Part shown: positions 26,105 through 35,445 of the stretch, one piece after another
Layout: each line of letters starts with the position of its first letter
Numbering within the stretch: the first letter of the stretch is position 1
Assembly: GCA_022241785.1 (NCBI GenBank)
Contig: JAKOMP010000011.1
Coordinates: 34,024 to 98,023, forward strand
Reading direction: 5' to 3'
Length of the DNA: 64,000 bases
DNA from: Cyanocohniella sp. LLY
GTDB taxonomy: Bacteria; Cyanobacteriota; Cyanobacteriia; Cyanobacteriales; Nostocaceae
The notes under the pieces: generated by a model
Database searches by the model: none
Told to the model about the DNA's origin: nothing
Seen by the model: only the letters and a program-made list of their open reading frames with translations
Translations under genes and position numbers: made by a program

Positions 26105-27028
26105 ATGATAAAGCAAATTTTACGCTGGTTAATTTTGGGCGGGACACTATTTTTTTTAGTGAAAGCCTTGAACAATCACTGGTCTGAAGTGACAGCTATC
26201 CAAATTGATGCACTAGGATGGTCAATTTTAGCGATCGCCACAGGTGTCACTTTACTGGCACATACTTGGGGAGGCTGGATCTGGACTCAGATTCTCCAGG
26301 AATTAAATCAACCTGTGCCGACTTCACAGTTTGTTCAAGTTTATCTCAAAACGAATATTGCCAAATATTTACCAGGTAATGTCTGGCATCATTATGGGCG
26401 CATCGTCGCCGCGAAAAATGCTCAAGTTTCTGCTGGTGCGGCTACTTTAAGTGTGTTGCTAGAACCATTATTACTGGCGGCGGCTGCTTTAATTATCATT
26501 ATTTTATGTGGCAGTCAATTTGCTGTTACTCATACGACTTTAGGCATACCAGCATTACAATTTTTCAGTTTGGCTGTGGTACTATGTGCAGTCCATCCCT
26601 GGTTTTTAAACCCAGTAATTCGTTTGGTATCCAAATTAAAGGCGAAAAAGTCTGTAAATAACAGTCCACCTATTGTTGCTTTCAAACTTAAGCGTTATCC
26701 TCTCAAACCCTTATTAGGTGAACTAGGTTTTTTAGTCTTGCGTAGCACAGGGTTTATTTTAACTGTGTTGGCTCTAACTTCCTTAAATATCAATCAAATA
26801 CCTTTACTGCTAGGGGCGTTTAGCTTTGCATGGTTACTAGGATTTGTTGTTCCTGGTGCGCCTGGTGGGTTGGGTGTATTTGAAGTCACTGCGATCGCCC
26901 TGTTGCAGCACCGCTTTCCATCTGCTGTGATTATTAGTGCGATCGCTTTATATCGACTCATTAGTATCATCGCTGAAACCGCTGGCGCAGGGTTGGCTTG
27001 GCTTGATGAACGCTTGGCTAGGTCTTAA
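26105..27028 (+). CDS. UPF0104 / lysylphosphatidylglycerol synthase-type membrane protein
   Basis: A 307-residue polytopic protein with about eight hydrophobic helices. The family motifs are YLKTNIAKYLPGNVWHHYGRI (split; about 82-101), the STGF region and a C-terminal FVVPGAPGGLGVFE (about 248-261). This is the flippase-like transmembrane part of MprF, without the catalytic lysyl-transfer domain. Family members move or modify lipids, but the substrate is not known here. Its 3' end overlaps the convergent gene at 26948-28354 by 81 bp. Confidence 0.82.
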   Translation: MIKQILRWLILGGTLFFLVKALNNHWSEVTAIQIDALGWSILAIATGVTLLAHTWGGWIWTQILQELNQPVPTSQFVQVYLKTNIAKYLPGNVWHHYGRIVAAKNAQVSAGAATLSVLLEPLLLAAAALIIIILCGSQFAVTHTTLGIPALQFFSLAVVLCAVHPWFLNPVIRLVSKLKAKKSVNNSPPIVAFKLKRYPLKPLLGELGFLVLRSTGFILTVLALTSLNINQIPLLLGAFSFAWLLGFVVPGAPGGLGVFEVTAIALLQHRFPSAVIISAIALYRLISIIAETAGAGLAWLDERLARS

Positions 27029-28354
27029 ATTTTCCCTCAATTGAGAAAATACACAGTAAGCATCCAAATTGCGCTGAGTGTGACAAACTTGTTGATTTTT
27101 TGGTATTTTAATCAAGTTATAGTCCACATTTTCTGCATAAATGGCAAAAGTTATATTAAAGACTTCTATAAAATTAATTAACCACTTACAGTCGTCTGCC
27201 GAATAATCTTGGTAGTAACTAATTAAATTTGCAATTCGTACTTCTAAATGACTACGAGTATTTTTGCAAATCAGAATAATTTTTAACAGTATAATTACTA
27301 ATGTAAGAGCATGACCCTGAGAAAGTAACAAAATAAATAAAGGTGCAGGTTCCTGGTTATTGTTAATAGTTAAACAATCAATAACTCGGTTACAAATTCT
27401 CAGCAATAAGTTCTTGTGGATAATCTCTTCGTCTTGTTCAACCTTCCAGGAAGATAAATTATTTGTCAATTCCTGATGCAAAATTTCTACCAATTCCTGG
27501 TTTTTTACAGAAAAAAATAAATATTTTATTATATTATCTTTAAAATCTTTTAAGTTTTGGTTTTGAGTTTGCTTAATAAATATATGAGCAATATTTTCGT
27601 AACTAAATACTCCTTTTTTTACGATAATCATTTTGATTAATCGCAAAACATTATCTCCTAATATACTGGGATTTTTATAGCGGGTTGTACTTGAAGCAGC
27701 AGACTGAGAACGAGCAATATACATTGCTAATTCAAATTTAAATCTTTCTTTCATCTGCAAAGAAAGTATTCTCGCCGCCTCTTGTTGCTCTGGGGAATTA
27801 TTGATATCAAAAGACTGAGCAACTAATAAATAAGCTGTATAACGAGTAGTCCAGTGTTCTTGGTTTTTTGCTTCAAATTTATTAGCGAATAGCTTGAGTT
27901 CTTCATAGTCTTTACTAAAAACAAATCTTTTTAACCAGTTTTTGTAAATATCTAGATTTTCATAATTATTTAATTCTTGTTTAGGAGAATATTTGGTAAA
28001 CAAGTTAACCAATTCTTGAATATATTTGTGTTTTCTTTTAGATGCCCAATTGTTTACTAAAATATAGGAGCTTCGTTTAATAGTATTACGAAACACATAC
28101 TCATTACTAAGATGATTAATTATATTAATTGCTGATAAGTTATCTCCAATATTTATATCTACACAGTCTATAAATAACCGTTTAAATTCTCGTAAAACAT
28201 CATGGGGTTGCCATGTATTGACAATTTCTACTAAATAATTATAAATTGTCTCCTCTTGTTTAATTTGCAAATTTAACTGCGGAGAATTGGAATTAATAAT
28301 ATCTTCGTGTTTTTGAATATTCGGTAAACTAGTAGCGGTCATGTTAGTTCTCAA
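26948..28354 (-). CDS. Hypothetical helical protein overlapping its convergent neighbour
   Basis: A 468-residue, Asn/Ile/Lys-rich protein, mostly alpha-helical by eye. The ORF is well sustained from a Met-rich start, and the middle has a phrase like FKRLFIDC and SYILVNNWASKRKHKYIQEL that I associate with an uncharacterised cyanobacterial family. One hydrophobic helix lies near 345-362 (ALTLVIILLKIILIC). No catalytic motif. The last 27 codons lie antisense to the end of the 26105-27028 gene, so the tail may be a recent extension. Lower GC than its neighbours. Function unknown. Confidence 0.6.
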   Translation of the reverse strand: MRTNMTATSLPNIQKHEDIINSNSPQLNLQIKQEETIYNYLVEIVNTWQPHDVLREFKRLFIDCVDINIGDNLSAINIINHLSNEYVFRNTIKRSSYILVNNWASKRKHKYIQELVNLFTKYSPKQELNNYENLDIYKNWLKRFVFSKDYEELKLFANKFEAKNQEHWTTRYTAYLLVAQSFDINNSPEQQEAARILSLQMKERFKFELAMYIARSQSAASSTTRYKNPSILGDNVLRLIKMIIVKKGVFSYENIAHIFIKQTQNQNLKDFKDNIIKYLFFSVKNQELVEILHQELTNNLSSWKVEQDEEIIHKNLLLRICNRVIDCLTINNNQEPAPLFILLLSQGHALTLVIILLKIILICKNTRSHLEVRIANLISYYQDYSADDCKWLINFIEVFNITFAIYAENVDYNLIKIPKNQQVCHTQRNLDAYCVFSQLRENLRPSQAFIKPSQPCASGFSDDTNESI

Positions 28355-28699
28355 GACAAATAAATTTTCTGTCCTATTGGTATCAGCTTACCCTTGCTAG
28401 CCCATAGGATCAATCTATGTATTCAAAGATTCAGTAATGTTTAGAGATAATTTGATAAATTTACGGAGAACTCTAATTAAATCTTAAATTTATGCAGAAA
28501 AATTACGCATAATTACTGAGATGTCACCAATGGTGTTATGAAGATTATGAGATTCGGCTACAAACCTTCCTTGATGAACAAGCATTATTAGACGAAGAGT
28601 AGGGCATTACGGATAAATCTGTTTGTGTAAAATCAAAGTGAAGCAGAGATTTTTCTATATGAAAGTGTGCGAGTCATCCAACCCAGGAGTTTCCCCACC
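28355..28699. other. Intergenic region (345 bp)
   Basis: It contains a short open frame ending at about 28602 that reads protein-like (YEIRLQTFLDEQALLDEE) but has no start or family. It may be a decayed gene end. No promoter or RNA recognised. Confidence 0.3.
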
Positions 28700-29299
28700 A
28701 TGATCGCAGCCAAAGACAACGCCCCTCGCCTCACCCCAGACGAGTACTTTGCCTGGGAAGCCACCCAACTGGAAAAACACGAATACATCCACGGCAAAGT
28801 TTACGCCATGAGCGGTGGTAGTATCAATCACGGTCGTATCGCCATCCGCTTCACCGCCATGTTCGATAACCACTTAGAAAATACAGGTTGCATCACCGGA
28901 AATTCTGATGTCAAAGTCAATATCTTTGGCAGTAATAATTATACCTACCCAGATGCCAGCGTTACCTGCGACCATCGGGACAAAACCACCACCGAATACA
29001 TTACCTACCCCTGCTTAATCGTTGAAGTTCTCTCAAAAACTACCGAAGCCTATGATCGCGGGGGCAAATTCCGAATGTACCGCCAAAACCCAGCCTTAAT
29101 CGATTACCTACTAGTCAGTTCAACCAGCATCGAAATCGACCTGTATCACAAGAACGATGCAGGCGATTGGTTGATTATCAACTACAAAGCAGGCGACATA
29201 ATCGAACTCAAAAGCATTAACCTCAATTTCCCGATTGAACAAGTCTATCGCGGTTTAACCTTCACCCCAGAAACCCCAACAGACGTCATTAGGGAATAG
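28700..29299 (+). CDS. Uma2 family endonuclease (DUF820)
   Basis: A 199-residue protein of the Uma2/DUF820 family, a PD-(D/E)XK-fold group hugely expanded in cyanobacteria. Motifs: RLTPDEYFAWEATQLEKHEYI (split), GKVYAMSGGS, the acidic pair YPDASVTC (Asp) and LIVEVLSKTTEAYDRGGKF (Glu), and ending IEQVYRGLTF. The ATG at 28700 is chosen over a GTG 11 codons upstream because it gives the family start. Activity is inferred from fold, and the biological role is unclear. It stands alone before the tRNA-Leu gene, which is on the other strand. Confidence 0.88.
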   Translation: MIAAKDNAPRLTPDEYFAWEATQLEKHEYIHGKVYAMSGGSINHGRIAIRFTAMFDNHLENTGCITGNSDVKVNIFGSNNYTYPDASVTCDHRDKTTTEYITYPCLIVEVLSKTTEAYDRGGKFRMYRQNPALIDYLLVSSTSIEIDLYHKNDAGDWLIINYKAGDIIELKSINLNFPIEQVYRGLTFTPETPTDVIRE

Positions 29300-29382
29300 G
29301 TAGTTGGAAGTATAAGCTTGCCGTTGCGGCAAAGTTATGGCTAAAGTCACAAGGCAGGCCAATGGAAAATTTAATTTTTTAG

Positions 29383-29748
29383 TGGGGGTGGAGGGACTTG
29401 AACCCTCACGACTTTTTACAGTCAACGGATTTTCATTCTCTTGCAGCTTTCACTACTGCCAGGTTTTAATAACCGTCGGCTTTGAGAATTGGACTCTCCC
29501 TTTACCCTCGGCTTAACGTTAGGGTAGCTCCCGTCGAGTCTCTGCACCTTCCCTTAATTTTTAGTTCTGGATCTAGGATTGATGAACAATCTCACATCTA
29601 AAACTGAAAATTTTTGGGCTTGGCTCAGGATTGCCTTGTCTGTTAACAGATTTAGGTTTCCCTGAGTTTGAGAGCTGCCACTTGAAAGATTTCTCGATCA
29701 AGGCTCAGTTATCTAAGTCCGTAGCGTCTACCATTCCGCCACACCCCC
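29383..29748 (-). tRNA. trnL-UAA: tRNA-Leu (UAA) interrupted by a group I intron
   Basis: On the minus strand the 5' exon (29748-29715, 34 nt) begins GGGGGTGTGGCGG and ends ACGGACTT. The 3' exon (29433-29383, 51 nt) begins AAAATCCG and ends with the acceptor arm CACCCCC and discriminator A. Joined, they give an 85-nt class II tRNA with anticodon UAA and a long variable arm. The 7-bp acceptor stem (GGGGGTG/CACCCCC) pairs perfectly. The CCA is not encoded. Confidence 0.95.
29434..29714 (-). other. Group I self-splicing intron of tRNA-Leu(UAA)
   Basis: 281 nt, inserted between the first and second anticodon bases. The upstream exon ends in U and the intron ends in G, as group I splicing requires. 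The core segments AATCCTGAGCCAAGCC (P/Q) and GACTCGACGGGAGC...AGGGAGAGTCC (R/S region) are visible. This is the ancient cyanobacterial and plastid trnL intron. No homing endonuclease is present. Confidence 0.93.
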
Positions 29749-30089
29749 TCGTTTATGAGGAGCTTGTTATTCTTTAGAGGTAGCAAATACCTCCTCATCT
29801 ATTCCATCATCAATTGTGTCTTTTGTGCAACTAAATTGAAAAATTTTTTTCTAGAGTTAAGAAGTGTCTGTTGTTGCTTCTTTATTTATCTGAATTAGCT
29901 TTTTCAATTTTGCTTGACTAAAACAGTCCTTGCTTACTGGCTTTGACATTGTAGCATCTATATCGGTAGATGCAAGCAATTTCTGTAAATTCATCTCAAA
30001 AGCACAATAACGAGACTTTCCTCAGGTTGGGGTTCAGCCTATGATGGAAATATAGACTCAATGCTCTTGTCCACTTAGAGAAAGAATTT
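29749..30089. other. Intergenic region (341 bp)
   Basis: It lies between the tRNA-Leu 5' end and ndhL, and so includes divergent promoters. No further gene recognised. Confidence 0.4.
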
Positions 30090-30302
30090 ATGATTGTCGC
30101 CCTGCTGTATCTGGTTTTGGCTGGAGCTTACCTGTTGGCAATCCCGGTTGCTATCATGCTGTATCTCAAGCAGCGCTGGTATGTAGCTAGCTCCATTGAG
30201 CGGACTGTGATGTATTTTATGGTGTTTTTATTCTTGCCAGGGTTGTTGGTTTTATCGCCATTCGTCAATCTTCGACCCCGGCCGCGACAAATTGAAGTTT
30301 AA
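30090..30302 (+). CDS. ndhL: NDH-1 subunit L
   Basis: A 70-residue, two-helix membrane subunit of the cyanobacterial NAD(P)H-plastoquinone oxidoreductase (NDH-1), needed for cyclic electron flow and CO2 uptake. [24 protein letters not shown] and [22 protein letters not shown] (each split into two helices here) are diagnostic. Length is right. It heads a plus-strand group with a DUF3007 gene (24 bp on) and trpA, an order I recall as conserved in cyanobacteria. Confidence 0.9.
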   Translation: MIVALLYLVLAGAYLLAIPVAIMLYLKQRWYVASSIERTVMYFMVFLFLPGLLVLSPFVNLRPRPRQIEV

Positions 30303-30326
30303 CGAGATTGGTAGGTCATAACTCTC

Positions 30327-30638
30327 ATGCGACGCATTGATGCTATTGGTATTGGCTTGGGTGTTTTTATCGCTGGTGGCTTGGCATATGTAGGATTACA
30401 GCTAGTGGGTTTAGATGGCCAACAAGCTGGTATCTGGAGCCAAGTATTACTAGTTAGCGGCTTAATGGGCTGGTTATTCACCTATGTATTCCGCGCGGTG
30501 GGAAATAAAATGACCTACCACGAACAACGCGAAGAGTACGAAAAAGCTTTTCTGCAAAAAAGACTGGATGAACTATCTCCCGAAGAATTAGCGAAACTTC
30601 AGGCGGAAATAGAACAAGATGAGCAGACTCAGGTGTAA
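30327..30638 (+). CDS. DUF3007 family membrane protein
   Basis: A 103-residue protein with two membrane helices (about 5-27 and 35-55) and a charged coiled-coil tail (EYEKAFLQKRLDELSPEELAK). RRIDAIGIGLGVFIAGGLAY and MTYHEQREEYEKAF match the cyanobacterial/plant DUF3007 family. Function is unsettled. Its place directly behind ndhL suggests a link to thylakoid complexes, as an inference. Confidence 0.85.
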   Translation: MRRIDAIGIGLGVFIAGGLAYVGLQLVGLDGQQAGIWSQVLLVSGLMGWLFTYVFRAVGNKMTYHEQREEYEKAFLQKRLDELSPEELAKLQAEIEQDEQTQV

Positions 30639-30716
30639 AGTGATCATTGGTCAGTTGTGTATTGTTTGTGAACTGGCCACTGACCATGCCAATTTGTGAC
30701 TCATAACACTTGACTA

Positions 30717-31517
30717 ATGACCGCTATTTCTGACTGCTTTAAAACCTTGGGACGAAATCAAGAATGTGCTTTGATTCCGTTTATTACTGCTGGTGACCCA
30801 GATGTAGAGACAACAGCCGCAGCGTTGCAGATTTTGGATCGCAATGGAGCCGATATTATTGAACTCGGTGTACCTTATTCTGATCCGCTCGCTGATGGGC
30901 CAGTGATTCAAGCAGCTGCTACCCGCGCCTTGCAACGGGGAACGAAATTAGAAGCAGTGCTGGAAATGCTGCAAGCGACTACTCCCAGTTTGCGATCGCC
31001 TATTATCCTGTTTACTTATTACAACCCCATTTTGCACCGTGGCATTGATAAGTTTCTCCAAGACATTGCTGGTGCTGGGGTATCAGGATTAGTAGTACCC
31101 GATTTACCTCTAGAGGAAGCTGCGGGTTTGCTGGAACCAGCCAATAAAATTGGCATTGATTTAACCTTATTGGTGGCTCCCACTAGTTCAGCCGAACGGA
31201 TAGAAGCCATCGCGCGAGCGTCCCAAGGTTTTATTTATTTGGTCAGTGTCACAGGCGTTACAGGGATGCGATCGCAAATGGAATCCCGTGTATCAGATTT
31301 ATTAGTAAGTATTCGTAATGTTACTGATAAGCCCATCGGCGTAGGATTTGGCATTTCCGAAGCAGCACAAGCGAAGCAAGTCAAAGAATGGGGCGCAGAT
31401 GCCGCAATTGTCGGCAGTGCCTTTGTTAAACGTTTAGCAGAGGGGACACCAGAACAAGGACTAAAGGCGATCGCTGAATTTTGTCAAAGCCTCAAGGCTG
31501 CTATTAAAACAACCTAG
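30717..31517 (+). CDS. trpA: Tryptophan synthase alpha chain
   Basis: It splits indole-3-glycerol phosphate into indole and glyceraldehyde 3-phosphate and passes indole to TrpB. The 266-residue TIM barrel has catalytic Glu49 (ADIIELG) and Asp60 (YSDPLADGP), the ITAGDPD loop at 24-30, loop 6 ([12 protein letters not shown]) and GFGISE near the phosphate site. The length is normal. trpB is not in the window, so trp genes are dispersed, as usual in cyanobacteria. It starts 78 bp after DUF3007. Confidence 0.96.
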   Translation: MTAISDCFKTLGRNQECALIPFITAGDPDVETTAAALQILDRNGADIIELGVPYSDPLADGPVIQAAATRALQRGTKLEAVLEMLQATTPSLRSPIILFTYYNPILHRGIDKFLQDIAGAGVSGLVVPDLPLEEAAGLLEPANKIGIDLTLLVAPTSSAERIEAIARASQGFIYLVSVTGVTGMRSQMESRVSDLLVSIRNVTDKPIGVGFGISEAAQAKQVKEWGADAAIVGSAFVKRLAEGTPEQGLKAIAEFCQSLKAAIKTT

Positions 31518-31782
31518 TACAGCAAACCTACTCAATCTTGCACAGAAAGATAAAGTAGATTAAAAAAGATAACAGCGTCGTTTTTTTACCCTTATGGAGT
31601 GGACAATTTAGCGGATATGGTTTTGAATATTAACAGCAGATAGTAAGCTGTAAAAAAAACTAGCTAATACGGTCGCTTATAGTTGAGTGTTATGTGACGT
31701 TGAGTAGGCGAAATAATGATGAGTGTGAGAGTGAGTCAGTCACAAATGATAATAGTTGCGTCGCAATTGAGAGGCAAAGGCG

Positions 31783-32445
31783 ATGAGTGAGAGTATGGCA
31801 TTTATCGGCGGAGTCGCCGTAGCTGGGCTGGCGGCTCTTGTAATGCTCAGGGGTGCAAACACTCCCATGCAAAGTAATTTCGCTATACCTTCTCCCCAGA
31901 TGCCGGCTAATTTAGCGCCGCCCATGATGCAGCAGCCCCCCATGTATCCGTCGCCTTACAATCCATACCCATATAATCCTAATTTCAATCCCCAACCTGT
32001 CGCTCCCAATCCAGAGCAGCGTGTGGAAATGGAACGGATGAACATGCAGTTGGAGCGTTTAAAAAGTGACAACGAACAGCTCAGGGAGACCAATAGACAA
32101 CTCCAGTTCCAATTCCAAAATTACAATAACCAGCAGCTGCAAATGGCTCAACAAAATAGCCAAAAAGTTGCATCAGAAGTCTTAAAGCCACAAGACCCGT
32201 GGTGGTCTTCACCCATCGTTTGGGCAGTAGGAGGGGCAACACTGACCATTGGTGGTGGTGTCGTAGTTGCTGGTGTATTGGCTTTATTTTCGCCACGGCA
32301 GCGTCCTACTCGGACAGTACAAGTAATTCATCCTTACCAGGGTGGAACACCGCCTTTAGCTCCTGTACGTCGCGCTGAATTTTTACCTTCGGCTCGAGTA
32401 GAAGCTAGACGAGTTGAAGCCCCAGAATACGACGAAATGCATTAA
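31783..32445 (+). CDS. Proline-rich membrane protein with a coiled coil
   Basis: A 220-residue protein with an N-terminal hydrophobic helix (6-22), then a Pro/Asn/Tyr/Met-rich segment (about 40-80) of the PYNPYPYNPN type, a Gln/Asn-rich coiled coil (about 82-128), a second membrane helix (about 147-167, Gly/Val-rich) and a basic tail. Function unknown. The composition recalls envelope-spanning or scaffold proteins, but no family is recognised. The upstream 265 bp (31518-31782) may carry its promoter. A hairpin at 32642-32676 may end the transcript. Confidence 0.65.
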   Translation: MSESMAFIGGVAVAGLAALVMLRGANTPMQSNFAIPSPQMPANLAPPMMQQPPMYPSPYNPYPYNPNFNPQPVAPNPEQRVEMERMNMQLERLKSDNEQLRETNRQLQFQFQNYNNQQLQMAQQNSQKVASEVLKPQDPWWSSPIVWAVGGATLTIGGGVVVAGVLALFSPRQRPTRTVQVIHPYQGGTPPLAPVRRAEFLPSARVEARRVEAPEYDEMH

Positions 32446-32449
32446 ACCA

Positions 32450-32515
32450 ATTCGCAATTCGCAATAGAGCCTACGGCACGTCTTCGACGAACGCAATTCG
32501 CAATTCGCAATTACG
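32450..32515. repeat. ATTCGCAATTCGCAAT-type tandem/dispersed repeat
   Basis: Repeated ATTCGCAA units flank the sequence CAATAGAGCCTACGGCA, the same core as at 43944-43960 and, inverted, 44039-44055. Confidence 0.7.
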
Positions 32516-32641
32516 TGTTGTAATGTGGATTTAGACCCCGCCACAACACTGCGGCTTGATAGAAGCCGGGGACTTAAACCCCTACATTTTGTTAATGGCT
32601 GTTTAATTACGAATTATTGATTATTTTTGTAAGTTGACACT

Positions 32642-32680
32642 CAGATCCCTCATTTGTGCAAAAAGTCGGGGATCTGTTTT
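32642..32680 (+). terminator. Hairpin with T-rich tail
   Basis: CAGATCCC (32642-32649) pairs with GGGATCTG (32669-32676), followed by TTTT. Read on the plus strand it is a plausible terminator for the 31783-32445 gene, although it lies 200 bp past the stop. On the other strand it would also lie just after the kinase gene. Confidence 0.45.
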
Positions 32681-32691
32681 GTTGCAGAATA

Positions 32692-34560
32692 TTATTCCTG
32701 TGCGTCATCCTTGGCACTAGGATTCTTTGTAGTAGATGGGTTTTCAGGATTGGTAGCTTCCTGTTGGGACTGATGTTGATTATCGGAATTTTCTGCTGCT
32801 TGTTGAAATAATGGTTGTATTTTTTGGCGCCAATATTGAGTATCTGGCAATTTTTCGGGATGGTTTCTATAATCTAAAACTTTATCCCATTGACCATCTT
32901 CTATAGCTTTATTGATCTCATTAAATAGTGCGTCTGCTTTTGCCCACTCTTGCTGCCACTGAGCAATAATGGCGGCTGTTTCTCTAATACTAGAAGATGC
33001 ATTGCCGGGAATAGATCTTAGCAAAGCGATCGCCCCTCGGATATCGCCTGATTCATACTTCTGTTTTGCTTGTTCCACAACCTTATCACTGTTAACACTA
33101 GGTTGTGATTCATTTGATACGTCTGTGGATGCAGGCGATGGAGTTGCTACATTGCTAGGTTTTGGTTTGGGCTGAGGAATGGGTCTAGCTGTAATTAAGG
33201 AAGTATCATCGACTGTGTTAATAGCCAGACCTTTGTCTCGGAGGCAAGCCACCCATTGGTCATTATTGGCAATGACATCTTGGTGCGCCCAAGCCAAACG
33301 ACCAGAATTAAGTTTAACTTCTATCCAACCACGTTTTGTACGCTTACCAGTCACCTCTAAGTTGGTGTTAGTACCAACTGACTGCAAAACATTATCAGAA
33401 TTAATAGAACTAGGTTCAGAACGAATATTAGAATTACCTGTGACCACAGCTACGCAACTATTTGTTGCTGGACGATTACCCGTAAAATTAGCAGCTAAAT
33501 TTCTCATATTAGGATACACATTTGCTGCCAAAGCAGCCGCCCCACCTGCCAAAAATAACCCAATTAAAAACGGCCACGGATCGGATTTGCTAGTTTCTTG
33601 GTGAATTGGTTTAGCAGCCACAGGATTTGCTGGTGCTACGGCAACGGTTTTGTGTGGGGATACTTGAGATAATGATTTAGTAGGCTGATAGCGTTGATTT
33701 TGGGAAAATTCTGGAGGTATGGCAGGCGTAAACACCGGATTCATGATACTTGTACAAGCTTGCCGCGCTTCCGTAGCATTTTGGTAGCGGTCTTTGAAGT
33801 GATAACGCACCATCTTGTTTAAGACAGCAGCCAACCGATAATTTACGTTTGTTAAATGCTGCCAGAGAATTTCTCCAGTATTGGGGTCTTCTTGTAATTC
33901 TCCTGCGGGTAAACCTGTTAATGCTTGAATAGCAATAATCCCCAGGGAATATATATCACTGTTGGGGCGCGGTTTACCTTGCCCTTGTTCTGTGGGCATA
34001 TAGCCAGGAGTACCGATAATGACTGTAGCCGTAGGTTGTCCACCCACCGTCACCAATTGCGATCGCAATTGTTTAACTGCCCCAAAGTCTACTAAAACTA
34101 ATTTTTGATCAGCAGCGCGACGAATAATATTATCTGGTTTAATATCGCGGTGAATTACGCCTTGGCGATGCACAAATTCGAGCAGTTCCAGAACTTCTTG
34201 CAACAGTCGAATAACTTGGCTTTCACTCCAACGCTGACCGGGTATGAGTTCTTCAGCTAAGGTCTGTCCAGGAATAAATTCTTGGACTAAATAAAATTCT
34301 TGGTTTTCATCAAAGTAAGCCAGCAGGCGGGGTATCTGGTCATGATTGCCTAAATTTTCTAAGGTTTCCGCTTCGCTGTTAAATAAACGCTGGGCAGTTG
34401 TAAAAACTCTGGGGTCGGAAGTTGCAGGCTTGAGGTGCTTGACAACACAGATAGGGTTGCCTGGTCGCCTGGTATCTTGGGCAATATAGGTTTGACCAAA
34501 TCCCCCTTGGGCCAGGACTCGAATAACTTGGTAACGATGGTCTAGTAGCTTGCCTATCAT
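32692..34560 (-). CDS. Membrane Ser/Thr protein kinase with SH3 and TPR-like parts
   Basis: A 622-residue Hanks-type kinase: Gly-rich loop GGFGQTY (19-25), Lys41 (VVKHL), catalytic HRDIKPDN (137-144), DFG 158-160 and the activation-loop GTPGYMPTEQ. All key residues are present, so it should be active. After a linker there is one membrane helix (about 325-350), a bacterial SH3 domain (about 370-440: NIRSEPSS...GRLAWAHQDVI), a Pro/Ser-rich linker and a helical TPR-like C-terminus (about 490-590). The SH3/TPR part is probably outside the cytoplasm and may sense cell wall. It is the functional counterpart to the N-lobe-only protein at 4956. Confidence 0.88.
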   Translation of the reverse strand: MIGKLLDHRYQVIRVLAQGGFGQTYIAQDTRRPGNPICVVKHLKPATSDPRVFTTAQRLFNSEAETLENLGNHDQIPRLLAYFDENQEFYLVQEFIPGQTLAEELIPGQRWSESQVIRLLQEVLELLEFVHRQGVIHRDIKPDNIIRRAADQKLVLVDFGAVKQLRSQLVTVGGQPTATVIIGTPGYMPTEQGQGKPRPNSDIYSLGIIAIQALTGLPAGELQEDPNTGEILWQHLTNVNYRLAAVLNKMVRYHFKDRYQNATEARQACTSIMNPVFTPAIPPEFSQNQRYQPTKSLSQVSPHKTVAVAPANPVAAKPIHQETSKSDPWPFLIGLFLAGGAAALAANVYPNMRNLAANFTGNRPATNSCVAVVTGNSNIRSEPSSINSDNVLQSVGTNTNLEVTGKRTKRGWIEVKLNSGRLAWAHQDVIANNDQWVACLRDKGLAINTVDDTSLITARPIPQPKPKPSNVATPSPASTDVSNESQPSVNSDKVVEQAKQKYESGDIRGAIALLRSIPGNASSSIRETAAIIAQWQQEWAKADALFNEINKAIEDGQWDKVLDYRNHPEKLPDTQYWRQKIQPLFQQAAENSDNQHQSQQEATNPENPSTTKNPSAKDDAQE

Positions 34561-34725
34561 ATTTTCCCCTCAGAGTTATTACCTAATTTTCCTACTGGTA
34601 ATAAATATCTCCAATTTTTTTTGCATGAAATCCGCTATCTTGAGATAAAGATTTAAACTAAAAAATCAGCTTTTTAATAAACACAGACTTGTTTATTTGT
34701 CTTTTAGTGTCCTTGTTTACTACAA

Positions 34726-35214
34726 ATGCCACCTAAAATAACTAATCCTGTTACATGGCAGCAGGCTGAACTCCTCATGCAACCTGCTTTTATTCGTGTT
34801 GTCGATAATATTCGCAAACATCTTGATGCATCTACTTGGAAGGGAACTTATCACGATGTACTAATTTGGCCAGCTAGCACTACTGATGAAATCAAAGCTT
34901 TGGTGACTCACCTGTTGCAAGAAATGGAAACTGCAACATCGGAACAGGTAGATGAAATCAGAGAAACTCTTGCCGATTTGCCAATGCCCCATCCAGGATA
35001 TCATCTGCGTTTGCAACGTCAACAGCAAACCCTAAGTATAGATTTGTGGGAGCTATGTTATCAAGTGTGTTTTCTAAATTACACTCCAGACAGTGCAACA
35101 GCTAATATTGATACTAGTTTAATTGACGAAGTTGGGGAAGTAGATTGGCAGCGTTTAGAAGATAAGACAAAGGAGTTGGTTGAGCAAGCGTTTGCTAATT
35201 TACCAGATAATTAA
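34726..35214 (+). CDS. Conserved hypothetical cyanobacterial protein
   Basis: A 162-residue soluble protein. The N-terminus reads ITNPVTWQQAELLMQPAFIRVVDNI, and the middle has WKGTYHDVLIWP and MPHPGYHLRLQRQ. It is acidic at the C-terminus. No motif, signal peptide or membrane helix. Sequence is even and gene-like. I do not recognise a named family. Its start lies 165 bp from the divergent kinase. Confidence 0.65.
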   Translation: MPPKITNPVTWQQAELLMQPAFIRVVDNIRKHLDASTWKGTYHDVLIWPASTTDEIKALVTHLLQEMETATSEQVDEIRETLADLPMPHPGYHLRLQRQQQTLSIDLWELCYQVCFLNYTPDSATANIDTSLIDEVGEVDWQRLEDKTKELVEQAFANLPDN

Positions 35215-35354
35215 TCAGTGCTGAGTGGTCAGTTATACTAAAATGCCCCAGAAGAAAATTTTGGGGCTATAGGAATCCAGATTTTTTGTTCGTAATGAGC
35301 GATTTATCGCTCTCCTGCAAGTCCTTCAAAATCAGCGATCGCACAGTGTCTACT

Positions 35355-35440
35355 TTGAAAACTGTAGTTTGTAGTCAAGATTATGAGATTGCTTTCTGGC
35401 GTCGCCATGACAAAAACTCCACTTTTAATGATGGACGAGA
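35355..35440. repeat. Intact copy of an intergenic repeat
   Basis: It contains AACTGTAGTTTGTAGTCAAG, then ATTATGAGATTGCTTTCTGG and GATGGACGAGATTT. The copy at 40281-40620 is the same element, split by an insertion. Confidence 0.6.
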
Positions 35441-35445
35441 TTTTA

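Noticed and set aside
28512..28602. Short frame ending YEIRLQTFLDEQALLDEE
   Set aside because: Protein-like, but only about 30 codons, without a start, so a decayed gene end cannot be shown.
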